Numbered from the stretch's first letter, positions 1 through 10,034 are shown. The stretch is DNA of 64,000 nt from an uncultured Flavobacteriaceae bacterium (GCA_905181835.1 CAJIZF010000004.1:558001-622000), one strand, 5' to 3'. Notes: generated by a model not told the origin, from the letters alone. A program made the numbers and translations.

Positions 1-754
1 AAATTAACTCACTTAAAAAAGTTTCACTTTTATTTTTTAATTCAGTAATAATTTGTCGGACACTTATTGTTCCAAATCGTAAGTGAGGACTCAAATAACT
101 TGTTGAATCTAAATTTGGAAAATTTCTAGTTTCAGAGTAGGTTGAAACATTTTTAAGACTATATTTTTTTACTTTTAGAGACGAATTTTTTAATCCAAGT
201 TGATTGAGTGAAGGAAAATCAATTATTTTTTTATAAAAATTATCAAAATTTGCTATTAAATTTAAATTCACCTTAGTGAATTTCTCTAACCATTTTCTTT
301 TGTATGGAGTAAAAACTGTATATGGTTTACCATCTGCTTTAACAATTTCATCTTCTTCAAATATTACTTGATCTTTGAAGGTTTTCATTTCAATTCCTTT
401 GGAATTTAAAAATTCATTTATTTTTTGGTCTCTTTTAATTGCATAAGGTTCATAATCTTTATTTAAATAGACTTTTTGGATATCATAGGTTGTTACTAAT
501 TTTTCCCAAACATCATCAATTTGACCTTTTAAAATTTGTAAGGATGCATTGTGATTGTTAAGTTGTTTATTGATTTTAGATAGCGACTCGTATATAAAAT
601 TTACTCTGGCGTCATCTTCTGGTAATTCATCTAGTATTGAATCATCAAAAATAAATATGGGTAGTATATTTTCATTTTCGTTTAAAGCTTTAAAAAGCCC
701 TGTATTATCCTCTAGCCTTAAGTCTCTACGATACCAAAAAATTGAGATTTTCAT
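1..754 (-). CDS. phr: Deoxyribodipyrimidine photolyase / cryptochrome family protein, 3' end cut by window edge
   Basis: Repairs UV-induced cyclobutane pyrimidine dimers using light and FAD. Read on the minus strand from ATG at 754, 251 codons are open and run off the window at base 1, so the C-terminal FAD/catalytic half is missing. Residues 5-19 read FWYRRDLRLEDNTGL, the hallmark start of the photolyase antenna (alpha/beta) domain. Near residues 218-231 is TSYLSPHLRFGTIS, the start of the FAD-binding domain (family pattern TSxLSPxLxxGxxS). Its ATG overlaps the stop of the upstream SDR gene by one base (TAATG), so the two are translationally coupled and probably co-transcribed with the CIA30 gene. 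Family membership is certain. Whether it is a CPD photolyase, a 6-4 enzyme or a cryptochrome cannot be told from this half. Confidence 0.93.
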   Translation of the reverse strand, partial: MKISIFWYRRDLRLEDNTGLFKALNENENILPIFIFDDSILDELPEDDARVNFIYESLSKINKQLNNHNASLQILKGQIDDVWEKLVTTYDIQKVYLNKDYEPYAIKRDQKINEFLNSKGIEMKTFKDQVIFEEDEIVKADGKPYTVFTPYKRKWLEKFTKVNLNLIANFDNFYKKIIDFPSLNQLGLKNSSLKVKKYSLKNVSTYSETRNFPNLDSTSYLSPHLRFGTISVRQIITELKNKSETFLSELI

Positions 755-2176
755 TAGTTATTATTTGTTAGTTTTTTTAACATTCCATTGAATATGGCTC
801 CATGAAATGGAAGCACCAAATACCAATAAATCCTTCCCATAAGTCCTAGGGGTCTAAATGTAGCAGTTTGAATAAGCGAATTGTTTTGGATTTTAAATTC
901 TAGCCAAGCTTCGCCTGGTAGTTTCATCTCAGCAAATAATAGAAGTCGCCCTTCGTTTTTATTGGCATAAAGTACTCTCCAAAAATCTAACGCATCTCCA
1001 ACATCGATTTGATTTGGGTTAGTTCTTCCTCTGCGCAAACCCACCCCTCCTGCAATTTTATCAAAGAAGCCCCTTAGTTTCCAGAGCCAGTCTCCATAAT
1101 ACCAACCAGTTTCACCTCCAATTTCCCATATTCTATCTATACATTTTTCACTACTGTCAAAAGTTGATTTTCTTTGGTCCCTGAAACATCCATAGGTGGG
1201 TATTTGTATGAAATCAGAAATATGACTATCAATTCCGCTACTCGCGTATGCATCTTTCCAGCTAGAAACTATTTCATTATTTTTAATTTTTGTAAAAGCT
1301 CTTGAAAGCGACTCATTGTAGGATAGGGGCTTTATGTCTAGCAATTCATTTATTTTATTATCACGACATACTACTTCAATTTTCATACTCTTAACCAAAG
1401 CGACCGCTAATTTATAAGAGGTAGATGTTACATAATATAGCCAATAGGAGGAAAGTTTCGGGCTCATTATAGGAACAGTAATTATTGTACGTTTTAAGTT
1501 TCTACTTCTACCAAATTCTAGAAGCATTTCTTTATAAGTTAGAATATCTGGTCCTCCAATATCAAAATCTGAATTAAATGTTTTTTTATTAAAAATTGTT
1601 TTTGATAAAAAAGCAATAACATCAATAATTCCAATAGGTTGACATTTGGTATTTAACCATTTTGGGGTTATCATTATGGGTAACTTTTCAACTAAATCTC
1701 GAATGATTTCAAAAGAAGCGCTCCCAGAGCCAATAATAATTCCAGCTCGGAGGGTTGTAAAATTATAAGTTCCTTTTTTAAGTTCTAACTCAACTGTTTT
1801 TCTTGAAGATAAATGTTTTGATAATTCTTTCTCATTTATGATTCCACTTAAGATACACTACGTGCTTTATAGTTGTTTTGGAAATTGCATTTCTGAAGTT
1901 GATGGCAGATTTTTGTTCTAAAGTTTGATAATCTGTGCTTGCAGACATAGAATGAACCAAATAAAAGGCGCCATCAATATCTTTAGGTATATTTTTTAAA
2001 GTTTTCTCATCTAATAGGTCTAACTCTATAATTGATATTTTGGACTTTATTGAATTTGGAGGGTGAAACCTATCTAAATCTCTTACAGAGCAAACCACTT
2101 CATGACCGTCTTCTACCAGCCGTGGTAAAAGTCTTTTGCCAATATATCCTGTTGCTCCTGTGAGTAAAATTTTCAT
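754..2176 (-). pseudogene. SDR family NAD(P)-binding protein with DUF2867 domain, interrupted by one-base frameshift
   Basis: The minus-strand frame from ATG 2176 gives a Rossmann start (MKILLTGATGYIGKRLLPRL) and stays open for 114 codons. It then shifts: near 1848-1851 the sequence reads GTG TAT CTT AAG TGG, but dropping one base gives VYLSGIINEKELS and continues in the second frame to 754. Corrected length is exactly 474 codons, the normal size for this family. The C-terminal part carries the DUF2867-like block (GETGWYYGDWLWKLRGF, GDALDFWRVLYAN, EMKLPGEAWLEF) and a hydrophobic tail. Members are putative NAD(P)H-dependent oxidoreductases of unknown substrate. It sits two bases from the CIA30 gene and overlaps the photolyase start. 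The single indel in an otherwise well-preserved frame looks like a sequence error rather than decay; translation from 1674 alone would lack the nucleotide-binding domain. Confidence 0.85.
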
Positions 2177-2177
2177 T

Positions 2178-2708
2178 TTATTTCAAATAAATTTTGTCAA
2201 TTATCAATTGGAATTTTTCGTTTTTGTTATTAGCAATTAAGAAAGTAATTTCTTCAATTGCATCCTGATAAAAATTAGGTTTAGTAAGTTTTCTTCCTCT
2301 GAAGGATGGATACATATTGATTAGAGGTATTTCTATTTCTTGCCATTTACCTGAAGTAGAAAAAGTATTGATATAAGAATAGTAGTTTTTATGATTATCT
2401 TTAATTCTTAATTGATAATCTTTGCCGTCACCCTTTAATAAGACACAAATTTTATTTGTTTTTTTTACTTTAACTGATTTGAAAATATGCCTTACTGAAG
2501 AAAAACCGCCATTATTTTCTGTAGATACTGTACCTGAAAATTGACCATGACCTTCTTTATTAATGGTAATTGTACTCGAAGATTTACCACCCATAACTAC
2601 ATCGTTTACAATTCGCCAACTGTAGATATTAGATTCGCTATTAAAATCAAAAATTTTAATAGTATTCAATGGAACATTGACTAACATTATTAATAACAGA
2701 AAATTCAT
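2178..2708 (-). CDS. CIA30 family protein
   Basis: 176 residues with a hydrophobic N-terminus (possible signal segment, residues 1-16) followed by a galactose-binding-like CIA30 fold. Visible family features are FDFNSESNIYSWRIVNDVVMGG at the start of the domain, GFSSVRH in the middle, and the KWQEIEIPL ... PSFRG block. The name comes from a mitochondrial complex I assembly factor; bacterial members have no established role. It is first in a run with the SDR/DUF2867 and photolyase genes (stop two bases before the next start), which suggests a shared light- or oxidation-responsive operon. Function beyond family membership is inference. Confidence 0.82.
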   Translation of the reverse strand: MNFLLLIMLVNVPLNTIKIFDFNSESNIYSWRIVNDVVMGGKSSSTITINKEGHGQFSGTVSTENNGGFSSVRHIFKSVKVKKTNKICVLLKGDGKDYQLRIKDNHKNYYSYINTFSTSGKWQEIEIPLINMYPSFRGRKLTKPNFYQDAIEEITFLIANNKNEKFQLIIDKIYLK

Positions 2709-2734
2709 TAAATATTATTTTGTTTAATAAAAAC

Positions 2735-2742
2735 CAAATATA
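2735..2742 (-). promoter_or_regulatory. Candidate -7 element for the CIA30-SDR-photolyase operon
   Basis: On the minus strand this reads TATATTTG, an exact match to the Bacteroidetes -7 consensus TAnnTTTG, 26 bases upstream of the CIA30 ATG. No convincing -33 TTTG lies 18-21 bases further up, so the call rests on the -7 alone. Confidence 0.45.
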
Positions 2743-2801
2743 GTTAAACAAAATGACTTTTTAAAATATCTATTAATAAAAGGATTTATTTGAGCTCTAT
2801 T

Positions 2802-2951
2802 TTAATTACAATTTGCTGACTCTAATGCCTGGTTATATAAACCTCGATATCGTGCCATAGCCTCTAAACTGATTCTTAGTTTATAATCGTATTCAATTTC
2901 TAAATAGACATGACCAAGTGCGAACCTGATTAACCAAGCAACAAATTGAAA
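2802..2951 (-). pseudogene. Possible coding remnant (49 open codons, no normal start)
   Basis: On the minus strand a frame of 49 sense codons is open between two in-frame TAA stops. Its translation looks protein-like (for example GHVYLEIEYDYKLRISLE, then MARYRGLYNQALESANCN) rather than the low-complexity output usual for AT-rich spacers. There is no start codon except an internal ATG, and it begins directly after the stop of the AraC-TPR gene. It may be the 3' end of a lost gene. I do not recognise the family; chance cannot be excluded. Confidence 0.25.
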
Positions 2952-2955
2952 TTAC

Positions 2956-5085
2956 TTACTCAGAAACGGGTAAATAATTTGCTTTTAAAATAGCTTTAAA
3001 TCGATCCTCGTTTCGATATGGATCGAATTCTCTTCTACTATTTACAAGCATAGTAGTGCCATCGAATCTTGCATTTTCTAAGTAATAATACATGGAGTCT
3101 CTATCTTTTAATATGGCGTGAGTAAATGCTTTGAAACTACGCCAATATTTATCTTGTCCAGTTCCCCAATATAATTTTTTTGAAATACTATCCACTTTTT
3201 TTCTATCACCCAGTTGGGCGTGAGTCCAAACTTTTGTTGTATATCTGCTAGAAAGATACCTATCAGCAATTTCAAGAGCCTTATGATATTCTTCTTGATG
3301 GTAATAAAGGAACCATAATTGACTTAACTGTTTTGGCTTGCTGAGTATTGAATTATAATTAGCACTTTCTTTTATTTTAAAAAATTCATTAGACATTTTG
3401 CTTTCAGCTAGTGAATAGGAATAATCTTGTAAAATTCTGTAATTAGTTGAATCTAATTCGTACGCTTTTTTATTGTAGATAACCGCAACACTGTCATTAT
3501 TTTTGATACCGTCATATGCAACTCCAAGCATATTATAAAGGGAGGCATTGTTTGGATCTTTTTCAATTTTTGAATTTAAAAAAGGAATTATTTGATTCCA
3601 ATCTTTATTTTTATAGGCTATTAATTTAGATTCCAATTTAATAAAATCTATTTCCGAAAATAGAAATTTATGCTCTTCTAGATATTTTTCAGCTTTTTCA
3701 AATTGATTATTAATAATTAAAGCACTAGCAAAATTTTTAGCTAAAACACTTGACAACGGGTTCACACGTTGTGCAATTATCAATTGATCTAGGTATTTTT
3801 TAACATTAGGTTTTGGATTATACAAAAAATATTCGGCATACATTGTATGAGCTAATGCATCATTCGGATTCAATACTATGGCTTTTTTATGGTATTCTTT
3901 TGATAAATCCCAATCTTTGTGATGCATCAGCATTGCTTTTACTAACCAAGCTCTATTAGCATTTGTATTTATTTGTATTGCCTTTTCGGCATAATGTCTG
4001 GAATTTTCTCTACTTTCTAATCCATCATACTTCATAACTAAATCAATTCCTGTCTTACTCAAAAGATAATAGGACATTGCCAATTCTTCATATGCTTCTA
4101 CAAACGATGAATCTAGATTGATAGCTTGTTTATTGAATACAATATTTTGTTCAATATCTTCAAATTTTCTACTATCATTTTCTAAGTGACCTTTTAAATA
4201 TAGATTGTAAGCTTCCATATTTTGAGTTGGATATTTATCTAATTTTTTCTCTTCGTTGGGACTCAAAGTAATCTCGAGTTGTTTTATGATTTCTTCAGCA
4301 ACATTATTTTGCACTTTGATGATATCTTCAGCATTTTCTTCATACTCTTTAGACCAAATATGTTCATCGTTTGCATTGATTAACTGAGTAATGATCTGAA
4401 TCCTATCATTAACGAGCTTAACACTTCCTTCTAAGATATAGGAAACTCCCAACTCTTTAGCAATCTCTGGGATTTTTTTATCAGTATTTCGAAAAGTAGA
4501 TGAAGAAGTAAACGAAATAACTTTCATTTTTTCCATTTGTGCTAATGAGTGTAAAATATTATCAGACACCCCATCTGAAAGCCACTGGTTGTTTTTTGGA
4601 CTAAAATCCTTAAAAGGGAGTACTGCAATCGAATTGGTTAACGGAGTGTTTTTTGAAATAAATGTATTAGTCCCCAAATAAATTATAACTAGGAGTAAGA
4701 CTAAAAAAATGGTAAAAAATACTTTTATTTTTGAAGAACCTTTCTTTTTCTTAACTAAATTAATGCTTCTGGTCTTATATTCGCCGGGTGTGACGTTATA
4801 GTATTTTCTGAAACTTTTATTAAAATAGGAGGCACTAGAAAATCCAACTTGGCAAGAAACTTCAGCAATGCTTTGACTGGTTTCTTCGAGTAATTTAGCA
4901 GCTTTTTCCAGACGGATTTCTCTAATATACTGACTGACGGATTTATCAGTAACAGCTTTAATTTTTCTTAAAGTTTGGGATGGACTTAATCCTAATAATG
5001 ACGAAAGCTCGCGTACTCCAAAATTCTCATCGGAGATGTTTTTTAATACAATTGAACTAACCTGATCTATAAATTCTTGATTCAA
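2956..5085 (-). CDS. Membrane-anchored AraC-type regulator with FlgO-like and TPR domains
   Basis: 709 residues. Residues 15-105 form an AraC/XylS double helix-turn-helix (LSSLLGLSPSQTLRKIK and the second motif SIAEVSCQVGFSSASYFNKS). A basic stretch (VKKKKGSSK) precedes one transmembrane segment at about 121-138. Residues 152-275 resemble the FlgO / adenylate-cyclase-associated module (SIAVLPFKDFSP, LEGSVKLVNDRIQIITQLI). The rest, about 290-700, consists of TPR repeats. This layout puts a DNA-binding head in the cytoplasm and a TPR sensor probably outside the membrane, a known Bacteroidota arrangement. The ligand and regulon are unknown. It is not coupled to lysS, which ends 41 bases before its start. 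Confidence 0.85.
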   Translation of the reverse strand: MNQEFIDQVSSIVLKNISDENFGVRELSSLLGLSPSQTLRKIKAVTDKSVSQYIREIRLEKAAKLLEETSQSIAEVSCQVGFSSASYFNKSFRKYYNVTPGEYKTRSINLVKKKKGSSKIKVFFTIFLVLLLVIIYLGTNTFISKNTPLTNSIAVLPFKDFSPKNNQWLSDGVSDNILHSLAQMEKMKVISFTSSSTFRNTDKKIPEIAKELGVSYILEGSVKLVNDRIQIITQLINANDEHIWSKEYEENAEDIIKVQNNVAEEIIKQLEITLSPNEEKKLDKYPTQNMEAYNLYLKGHLENDSRKFEDIEQNIVFNKQAINLDSSFVEAYEELAMSYYLLSKTGIDLVMKYDGLESRENSRHYAEKAIQINTNANRAWLVKAMLMHHKDWDLSKEYHKKAIVLNPNDALAHTMYAEYFLYNPKPNVKKYLDQLIIAQRVNPLSSVLAKNFASALIINNQFEKAEKYLEEHKFLFSEIDFIKLESKLIAYKNKDWNQIIPFLNSKIEKDPNNASLYNMLGVAYDGIKNNDSVAVIYNKKAYELDSTNYRILQDYSYSLAESKMSNEFFKIKESANYNSILSKPKQLSQLWFLYYHQEEYHKALEIADRYLSSRYTTKVWTHAQLGDRKKVDSISKKLYWGTGQDKYWRSFKAFTHAILKDRDSMYYYLENARFDGTTMLVNSRREFDPYRNEDRFKAILKANYLPVSE

Positions 5086-5126
5086 AATGAAATAGTTGTT
5101 TTTTAAATATATAAAAAATTAAGTGA

Positions 5127-6818
5127 TTACAAAATTTCCACTAGTAAATTATTATCAGCTTTAGAAACCCTAGCGATACTTTTTTTAGTAAGCCCTTTTA
5201 TAGCTTTATCCCATTTTTTATTTGATAGTCCAGATTGATTTTTAAGAGAAATCAAATCTATCGGCGAACTATTTCTTAAGATAGTAAAAATAATCTTTTC
5301 GTCGTCAGTCATTACTATTTGTTTCGCTTCAGGTTTCATTTGAGGGAAAAATAATACTTCTTGAATAGACGAGTTGTTTGTTAAAAACATAATTAAACGA
5401 TCCATTCCAATTCCCATACCCGCTGTAGGAGGCATTCCATACTCCAAGGCTCTCAAAAAATCTTGATCTATAAACTCGGTTGCTTCATCATCACCACGCC
5501 CAGCTAATTTAACTTGATCTTCAAAACGCTCTCTTTGATCGATTGGATCATTTAACTCTGAGTAAGCATTAGCTAATTCTTTACCACATATAATCAATTC
5601 AAAACGTTCTGTTAATTCTGGATTTGAACGATGTTCTTTTGTTAATGGGCTCATTTCCTTAGGGTAGTCTGTTATAAAAGTAGGTTGGATATAATTTGCC
5701 TCACATTTCTCTCCAAAAATTTCGTCTATTAACTTTCCTTTTCCCATTGTTTCATCTACTTCAATTCCCATTCCTTGAGCAGCTATCCTAATTTCATTTT
5801 CCGATTTTCCATTAATATCAAAACCTGTAAATTGTTGGATTGATTCAGTCATTGTTACTCTAGCATAAGGTGCTTTAAAGTCTATTTCATGTTCTCCAAA
5901 AGTTGTTTTAGAGCTTCCGTTTACTTCCCTAGCGCAGAATTCTAATAATTTTTCAGTAAAATCCATCATCCAATTGTAGTCTTTGTATGCGACATAGATT
6001 TCCATCATCGTAAATTCTGGATTGTGCGTACGATCCATTCCTTCATTTCTAAAGGTTTTTGCAAATTCATATACCCCGTCAAAACCACCAACGATTAATT
6101 TCTTAAGATACAATTCACAGGCAATTCTCATATACATTGGGATATCTAAAGAATTGTGATGAGTTTTAAAGGGTCTTGCAGCAGCTCCTCCAGGAATAGA
6201 CTGTAGTATAGGTGTTTCTACTTCAAAATAACCACTGTTGTTAAAAAAAGTACGCATGGCTGTAAATAGCTTCGTACGTTTAATAAAAACTTCTTTGACG
6301 TTCGAATTTACGATGAGATCAGCATAGCGTTGACGATATCTTAATTCAGGGTTGTTAAATTCGTCATAGGTATTTCCTTCGCTATCTGTTTTTGGCAAGG
6401 GCAATGGTTTTAATGCTTTGGAAAGTAATTTAAAGTTTTTAACCAGTACCGTTTTTTCGCCTACTTTAGTAGTGAATAACTCTCCCTCGACTCCTATAAA
6501 ATCCCCAATGTCTAAAAGTTTTTTATAAACAACATTATACAATACTTTATCTTCTCCAGGGCAGATTTCATCACGATTAAAATATACTTGAATTCTTCCT
6601 TCAGTATCTTGTAGTTCTGCAAAAGAAGCTTTTCCTTGAATTCGACGGGACATTAATCTTCCTGCAATTATCACTTCTTTACCCTCTTCGAATTGTTTTT
6701 TTATTTCAGTGGTCATGGTATCCACAGGAAATAAATTTGCGGGATAAGGATTTATACCTAAATTTCTTAGTTGTGTTAGTTTCTCTCTACGGACTTGTTC
6801 CTGTTCGGATAATTGCAT
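5127..6818 (-). CDS. lysS: Lysyl-tRNA synthetase, class II
   Basis: 563 residues; charges tRNA-Lys with lysine. The N-terminal OB-fold anticodon-binding domain spans about 50-150 (VIIAGRLMSRRIQGKASF). Class II motif 2 is seen in FRNEGMDRTHNPEFTMMEIY and motif 3 in GMGIGMDRLIMFLTN. The family is usually about 500 residues; this protein has a C-terminal extension of about 60 residues after the motif 3 region (from MKPEAKQIV onward) that looks like a small winged-helix fold and is common in flavobacterial LysS. Transcription likely starts from the TATTTTTG element 31 bases upstream. Confidence 0.97.
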   Translation of the reverse strand: MQLSEQEQVRREKLTQLRNLGINPYPANLFPVDTMTTEIKKQFEEGKEVIIAGRLMSRRIQGKASFAELQDTEGRIQVYFNRDEICPGEDKVLYNVVYKKLLDIGDFIGVEGELFTTKVGEKTVLVKNFKLLSKALKPLPLPKTDSEGNTYDEFNNPELRYRQRYADLIVNSNVKEVFIKRTKLFTAMRTFFNNSGYFEVETPILQSIPGGAAARPFKTHHNSLDIPMYMRIACELYLKKLIVGGFDGVYEFAKTFRNEGMDRTHNPEFTMMEIYVAYKDYNWMMDFTEKLLEFCAREVNGSSKTTFGEHEIDFKAPYARVTMTESIQQFTGFDINGKSENEIRIAAQGMGIEVDETMGKGKLIDEIFGEKCEANYIQPTFITDYPKEMSPLTKEHRSNPELTERFELIICGKELANAYSELNDPIDQRERFEDQVKLAGRGDDEATEFIDQDFLRALEYGMPPTAGMGIGMDRLIMFLTNNSSIQEVLFFPQMKPEAKQIVMTDDEKIIFTILRNSSPIDLISLKNQSGLSNKKWDKAIKGLTKKSIARVSKADNNLLVEIL

Positions 6819-6848
6819 GATTTAATATTTAAACATTAGCAGTTAGTA

Positions 6849-6856
6849 CAAAAATA
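6849..6856 (-). promoter_or_regulatory. Candidate -7 element for lysS
   Basis: Minus strand reads TATTTTTG, matching TAnnTTTG, 30 bases upstream of the lysS ATG. No clear -33 box is visible. Confidence 0.45.
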
Positions 6857-7017
6857 GATATTATTAGCATCTATAGACTAATTAATTTGTAGATTTTCTA
6901 GTATATTTTTTTATAGGTAAAGGACATTACAATTTATAAAAAAAGAATGTTTTATATATAATACATATATTTAGAGTTATAAATTCACAATCTAAAATTT
7001 GTAATACTATAGAAACT

Positions 7018-7539
7018 ATGAAATCAATCTTTTTAATGAGTGTTTTTTTTATATTTATTTCATGTGCTAATAAATTAAATTTAGTATCAAAAAAAGAAGT
7101 AATTATTTTAAAAAAAAGCACCGAAAATAAAGAAAGTAAAGTTTCTGTAAATATCTTTAATAATTCAACTTTAATAATTAAAGAAGATAATATAGGACAT
7201 TTATATCCTATTGTAGAATCAGGCAATAATATTGTTGTAGAATATAAATACCAAGAGGATGGGGAAGAAGGAACAGTTGACGGTGATTATTCAGAAACTT
7301 TACATTTTGAGATTTCAAAAAACACAAAAGAATTATGCTTAAAAGATGATCAATTAACTGGAGTTAAGCTTCTTTTTGGTAAGCATTGTTTTTGCAGAGG
7401 TGAAGCTGGCTATTATTCTGTAAATAAAGGAAAATTTAAAGTTGTAAAATCAGATAAAGAAATTTATTTTGATATTGATTTTAGTATTGAAGAGCCTTAT
7501 TCTAAGTTGATACGTGTAAGTAAATATTTAAAACTATAA
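7018..7539 (+). CDS. Hypothetical lipoprotein
   Basis: 173 residues. MKSIFLMSVFFIFISCANK is a lipoprotein signal peptide with the lipobox cysteine at residue 16, so the mature protein is probably attached to the outer or inner membrane. The rest is rich in Lys, Glu and Asn and predicted beta strands, with an unusual HCFCRGEAGYYS segment near residue 122. No family is recognised. It is a single-gene unit: it diverges from lysS and is closed by a strong hairpin terminator directly after its stop codon. Confidence 0.75.
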   Translation: MKSIFLMSVFFIFISCANKLNLVSKKEVIILKKSTENKESKVSVNIFNNSTLIIKEDNIGHLYPIVESGNNIVVEYKYQEDGEEGTVDGDYSETLHFEISKNTKELCLKDDQLTGVKLLFGKHCFCRGEAGYYSVNKGKFKVVKSDKEIYFDIDFSIEEPYSKLIRVSKYLKL

Positions 7540-7566
7540 AAAAAGGCGAGAATCCCGCCTTTTTTT
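7538..7566. terminator. Bidirectional intrinsic terminator
   Basis: Stem AAAAAAAGGCG / CGCCTTTTTTT (7538-7548 and 7556-7566) with a seven-base loop. It has an A-tract on one side and a T-tract on the other, and lies between the convergent lipoprotein and metalloprotease genes, so it can serve both. Confidence 0.9.
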
Positions 7567-7581
7567 GTTTATGATTTTTTA

Positions 7582-9824
7582 TTAATTAATTATGAGTTTG
7601 TTAGTTTTATTAATACCATCGCTACTTACTTTAATAAAGTACATTCCAGCATTAAGTGTATTAAAATCAATAGATTGTTCAAAGATATTACCATTGGATT
7701 TAAACTCCTCTGTATATACTCGACTTCCTTTAATATCGTAAAGGGAAACCTGAATATTTCCATTGGAAGAAGGGTTTAATGATAGATTTATAGATCCATT
7801 GGATGGATTGGGCCATACAGCAAAATTTTCGAAAGTAGACTCGTTGATGCTTAATGCTCCCTCTACTGTAATTATTCCACCATTGATGTCATAAAAGATA
7901 TTGTTTGAAGAAATTATCATCAACCTACCTGTTGTTGTATTTAAATTTGGAGCTAAAATGTCTGCGCTTCCATTGTTAGGAATACCCTCTGCTATTATGA
8001 CATCAAAATTTTGTCCCCCATCAGTTGAAAATAAAATATCTACATTTGGACTATTAACTGGAGCGCTCTCTGTACCTGCAACCTCCCAAGTTATGGTCTC
8101 AGATGATTGTGGTGTCCAAGTGGTCGGTGTATCTTGCGAAGTAACTAAAAAAGGCCCAGAATCTCCATCGACGGTCACGGTCATGTCGTCACTTGCTGAT
8201 GAAGCTCCACCAGCTTCATTATCTCTTACAGAATATCTGAATTTCATAGTTCTTGACACAGAAGGGACTACTTCCCAAGTTGATTGTGTTTGTCCAGCAA
8301 GTACAGTAGCTAGCTTAGGCATGTATCTGTTGGGTGATGGCAAGGCATCGTCAGATCTAAACATAGGACCAAAAACCGATGTATTTGATGGGGGCATACT
8401 TCCTATTTGCTGATTCATTTGTTCCCAATTATGAGAAAGTCCACTTTCTGAATCAGGATCTGTAGCTGTTCCCATTAAAACAAATGGTGTAGATTTTGGA
8501 ATAGTATAATCTAGGCCAGCATCTGCAGTTGGAGGTAAATTTCCAGTTACAATTTCAACTGGGCATGTTGCACCTCCTAAATTTGAAATAAAGTTCCAAA
8601 TTTCTTGTACACTAATAGCATGAAAATAATCATCACTAACGTTTTGAACATTTGGAGAGCAGATTCCGGCATATCCCATTATAGTTGAAGCACTGCCTGG
8701 CTCCATAGCAGTGGAATTATTTCTGTTACAATTATTATTTTGTGTATGGTTAGCTCTAAATTGATGTCCCATTTCATGGCTTACATAATCAACATAAAAA
8801 CCATCCCCAATTGGACTTGAAAGACCAGTTACTCCTCGCGCTTTGTTGTTATTAGAGCAAACAACACCTAATCCTGCGATTCCACCCCCACCGGTGCTAA
8901 ATACGTGGCCGATGTCATAATTTGCAGATCCAATAGTAGCGTCAATGGTACTTTGGTTTTGTCCTAGCATAGTACCTCCATTATTATTTGTGTAGGGATC
9001 AGATGCTGCATTCAGAAATATAATATCTGTGTTGTTGGCTACTATAACCATTGTAACTGCTATTTCATTTTCATAAATACCATTTACTCTTGTCATTGCT
9101 GTATTCATTGCTGAGAGTACTGCCGCTTTCTTTTCTTCATCGGAGGCATTTGATGGTATGCCTTGATTATTAAGATGATATTGTGCATATTCACCAGTAC
9201 AAGCTAAAGCTAACGGTAGGTTCTTAAAAGTCCGTCATCTGCATTTCTTGGTGCCAATTCAATTTCATCTTCAACAGTTGTCTGAAGTAAACACTCAAAA
9301 GATCTAGTGTCTGCTGGGAGTGATTTTTTTGAATAACTTATGTATTGATTTAAATCTTTAGTGTAAGGATCTATATATATAGACCCATAATTAGCTGACG
9401 AAATCATAACATTTAACCCTACATTTGAATAACTGAACCTTGCTACTGCAGAGGGATCATCAATGCCTTGTGCTGTATAGGAACGAATGTTTGGGTGTTG
9501 TGCTTGTAAAGAGGGAGCTAGGATAGAAGCTTCATAAACCCGAAATTTTTGGATGACTCCATCTTTTGTAGGGAATTCAATTATGGTATTGGACTCTACA
9601 GTAAATCTTTCTGGAACATCCGCTAATAGCGAATTAAGTTCTTCTGAGTTAAGTGTAAATAATTTAAACTCTTGTGGAATTGTATTTCTATATATTTTTT
9701 CTTTTGACACCGATTCCACTAATTTTGAGGTCTTCCACAATTCAGTGTTATTTTGTGCACTTAGTCCAATAAATGTAAAAATTATTGGTATAATTATTTT
9801 ATATTTTAGATTATTTCGTTTCAT
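7582..9824 (-). pseudogene. Secreted zinc metalloprotease (reprolysin-like) with T9SS sorting domain, one-base frameshift
   Basis: Start taken at ATG 9824, giving MKRNNLKYKIIIPIIFTF...LSAQ, a signal peptide; an in-frame ATG at 9878 would only add a poor extension. The first frame ends at 9210 (...LLRTYR stop). Adding one base near 9211-9215 restores RLALACTGEYAQYHLNNQG and joins the second frame, which runs to 7582; the corrected total is 748 codons. The protease carries the metzincin zinc motif HEMGHQFRANH followed by a Met-turn-like MGYAG. Later parts hold Ig/PKD-like segments (PTADAGLDYTIP, FLVTSQDTPTTW) and a C-terminal type A sorting domain (AVWPNPSNGSINL ... GMYFIKVSSDG). It is therefore exported by the T9SS machinery encoded at 25-32 kb. 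Likely an extracellular protein-degrading enzyme. The lone indel is probably an error. Confidence 0.88.
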
Positions 9825-10034
9825 AATTTTTTTGTAAATATACAAAATGTTTAATAAAAAACTAAAATTGTTAAACAAAATAACGATTTAGATATCCCTT
9901 GTCTAACGAGTTGATAACATATTGATCAAGCTTTTTTTAGTTATCACTTAATTGCCTTCTATATATAACTAAAGATAAAAGGTAGTTATGCATTATAGCA
10001 CTAATAAATAAATTATTAATTGTAAATTTGCTGA

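Noticed and set aside
7901-8413. 170-codon plus-strand frame opposite the metalloprotease
   Set aside because: Antisense shadow of the protease coding strand; composition follows the reverse complement of a conserved gene.
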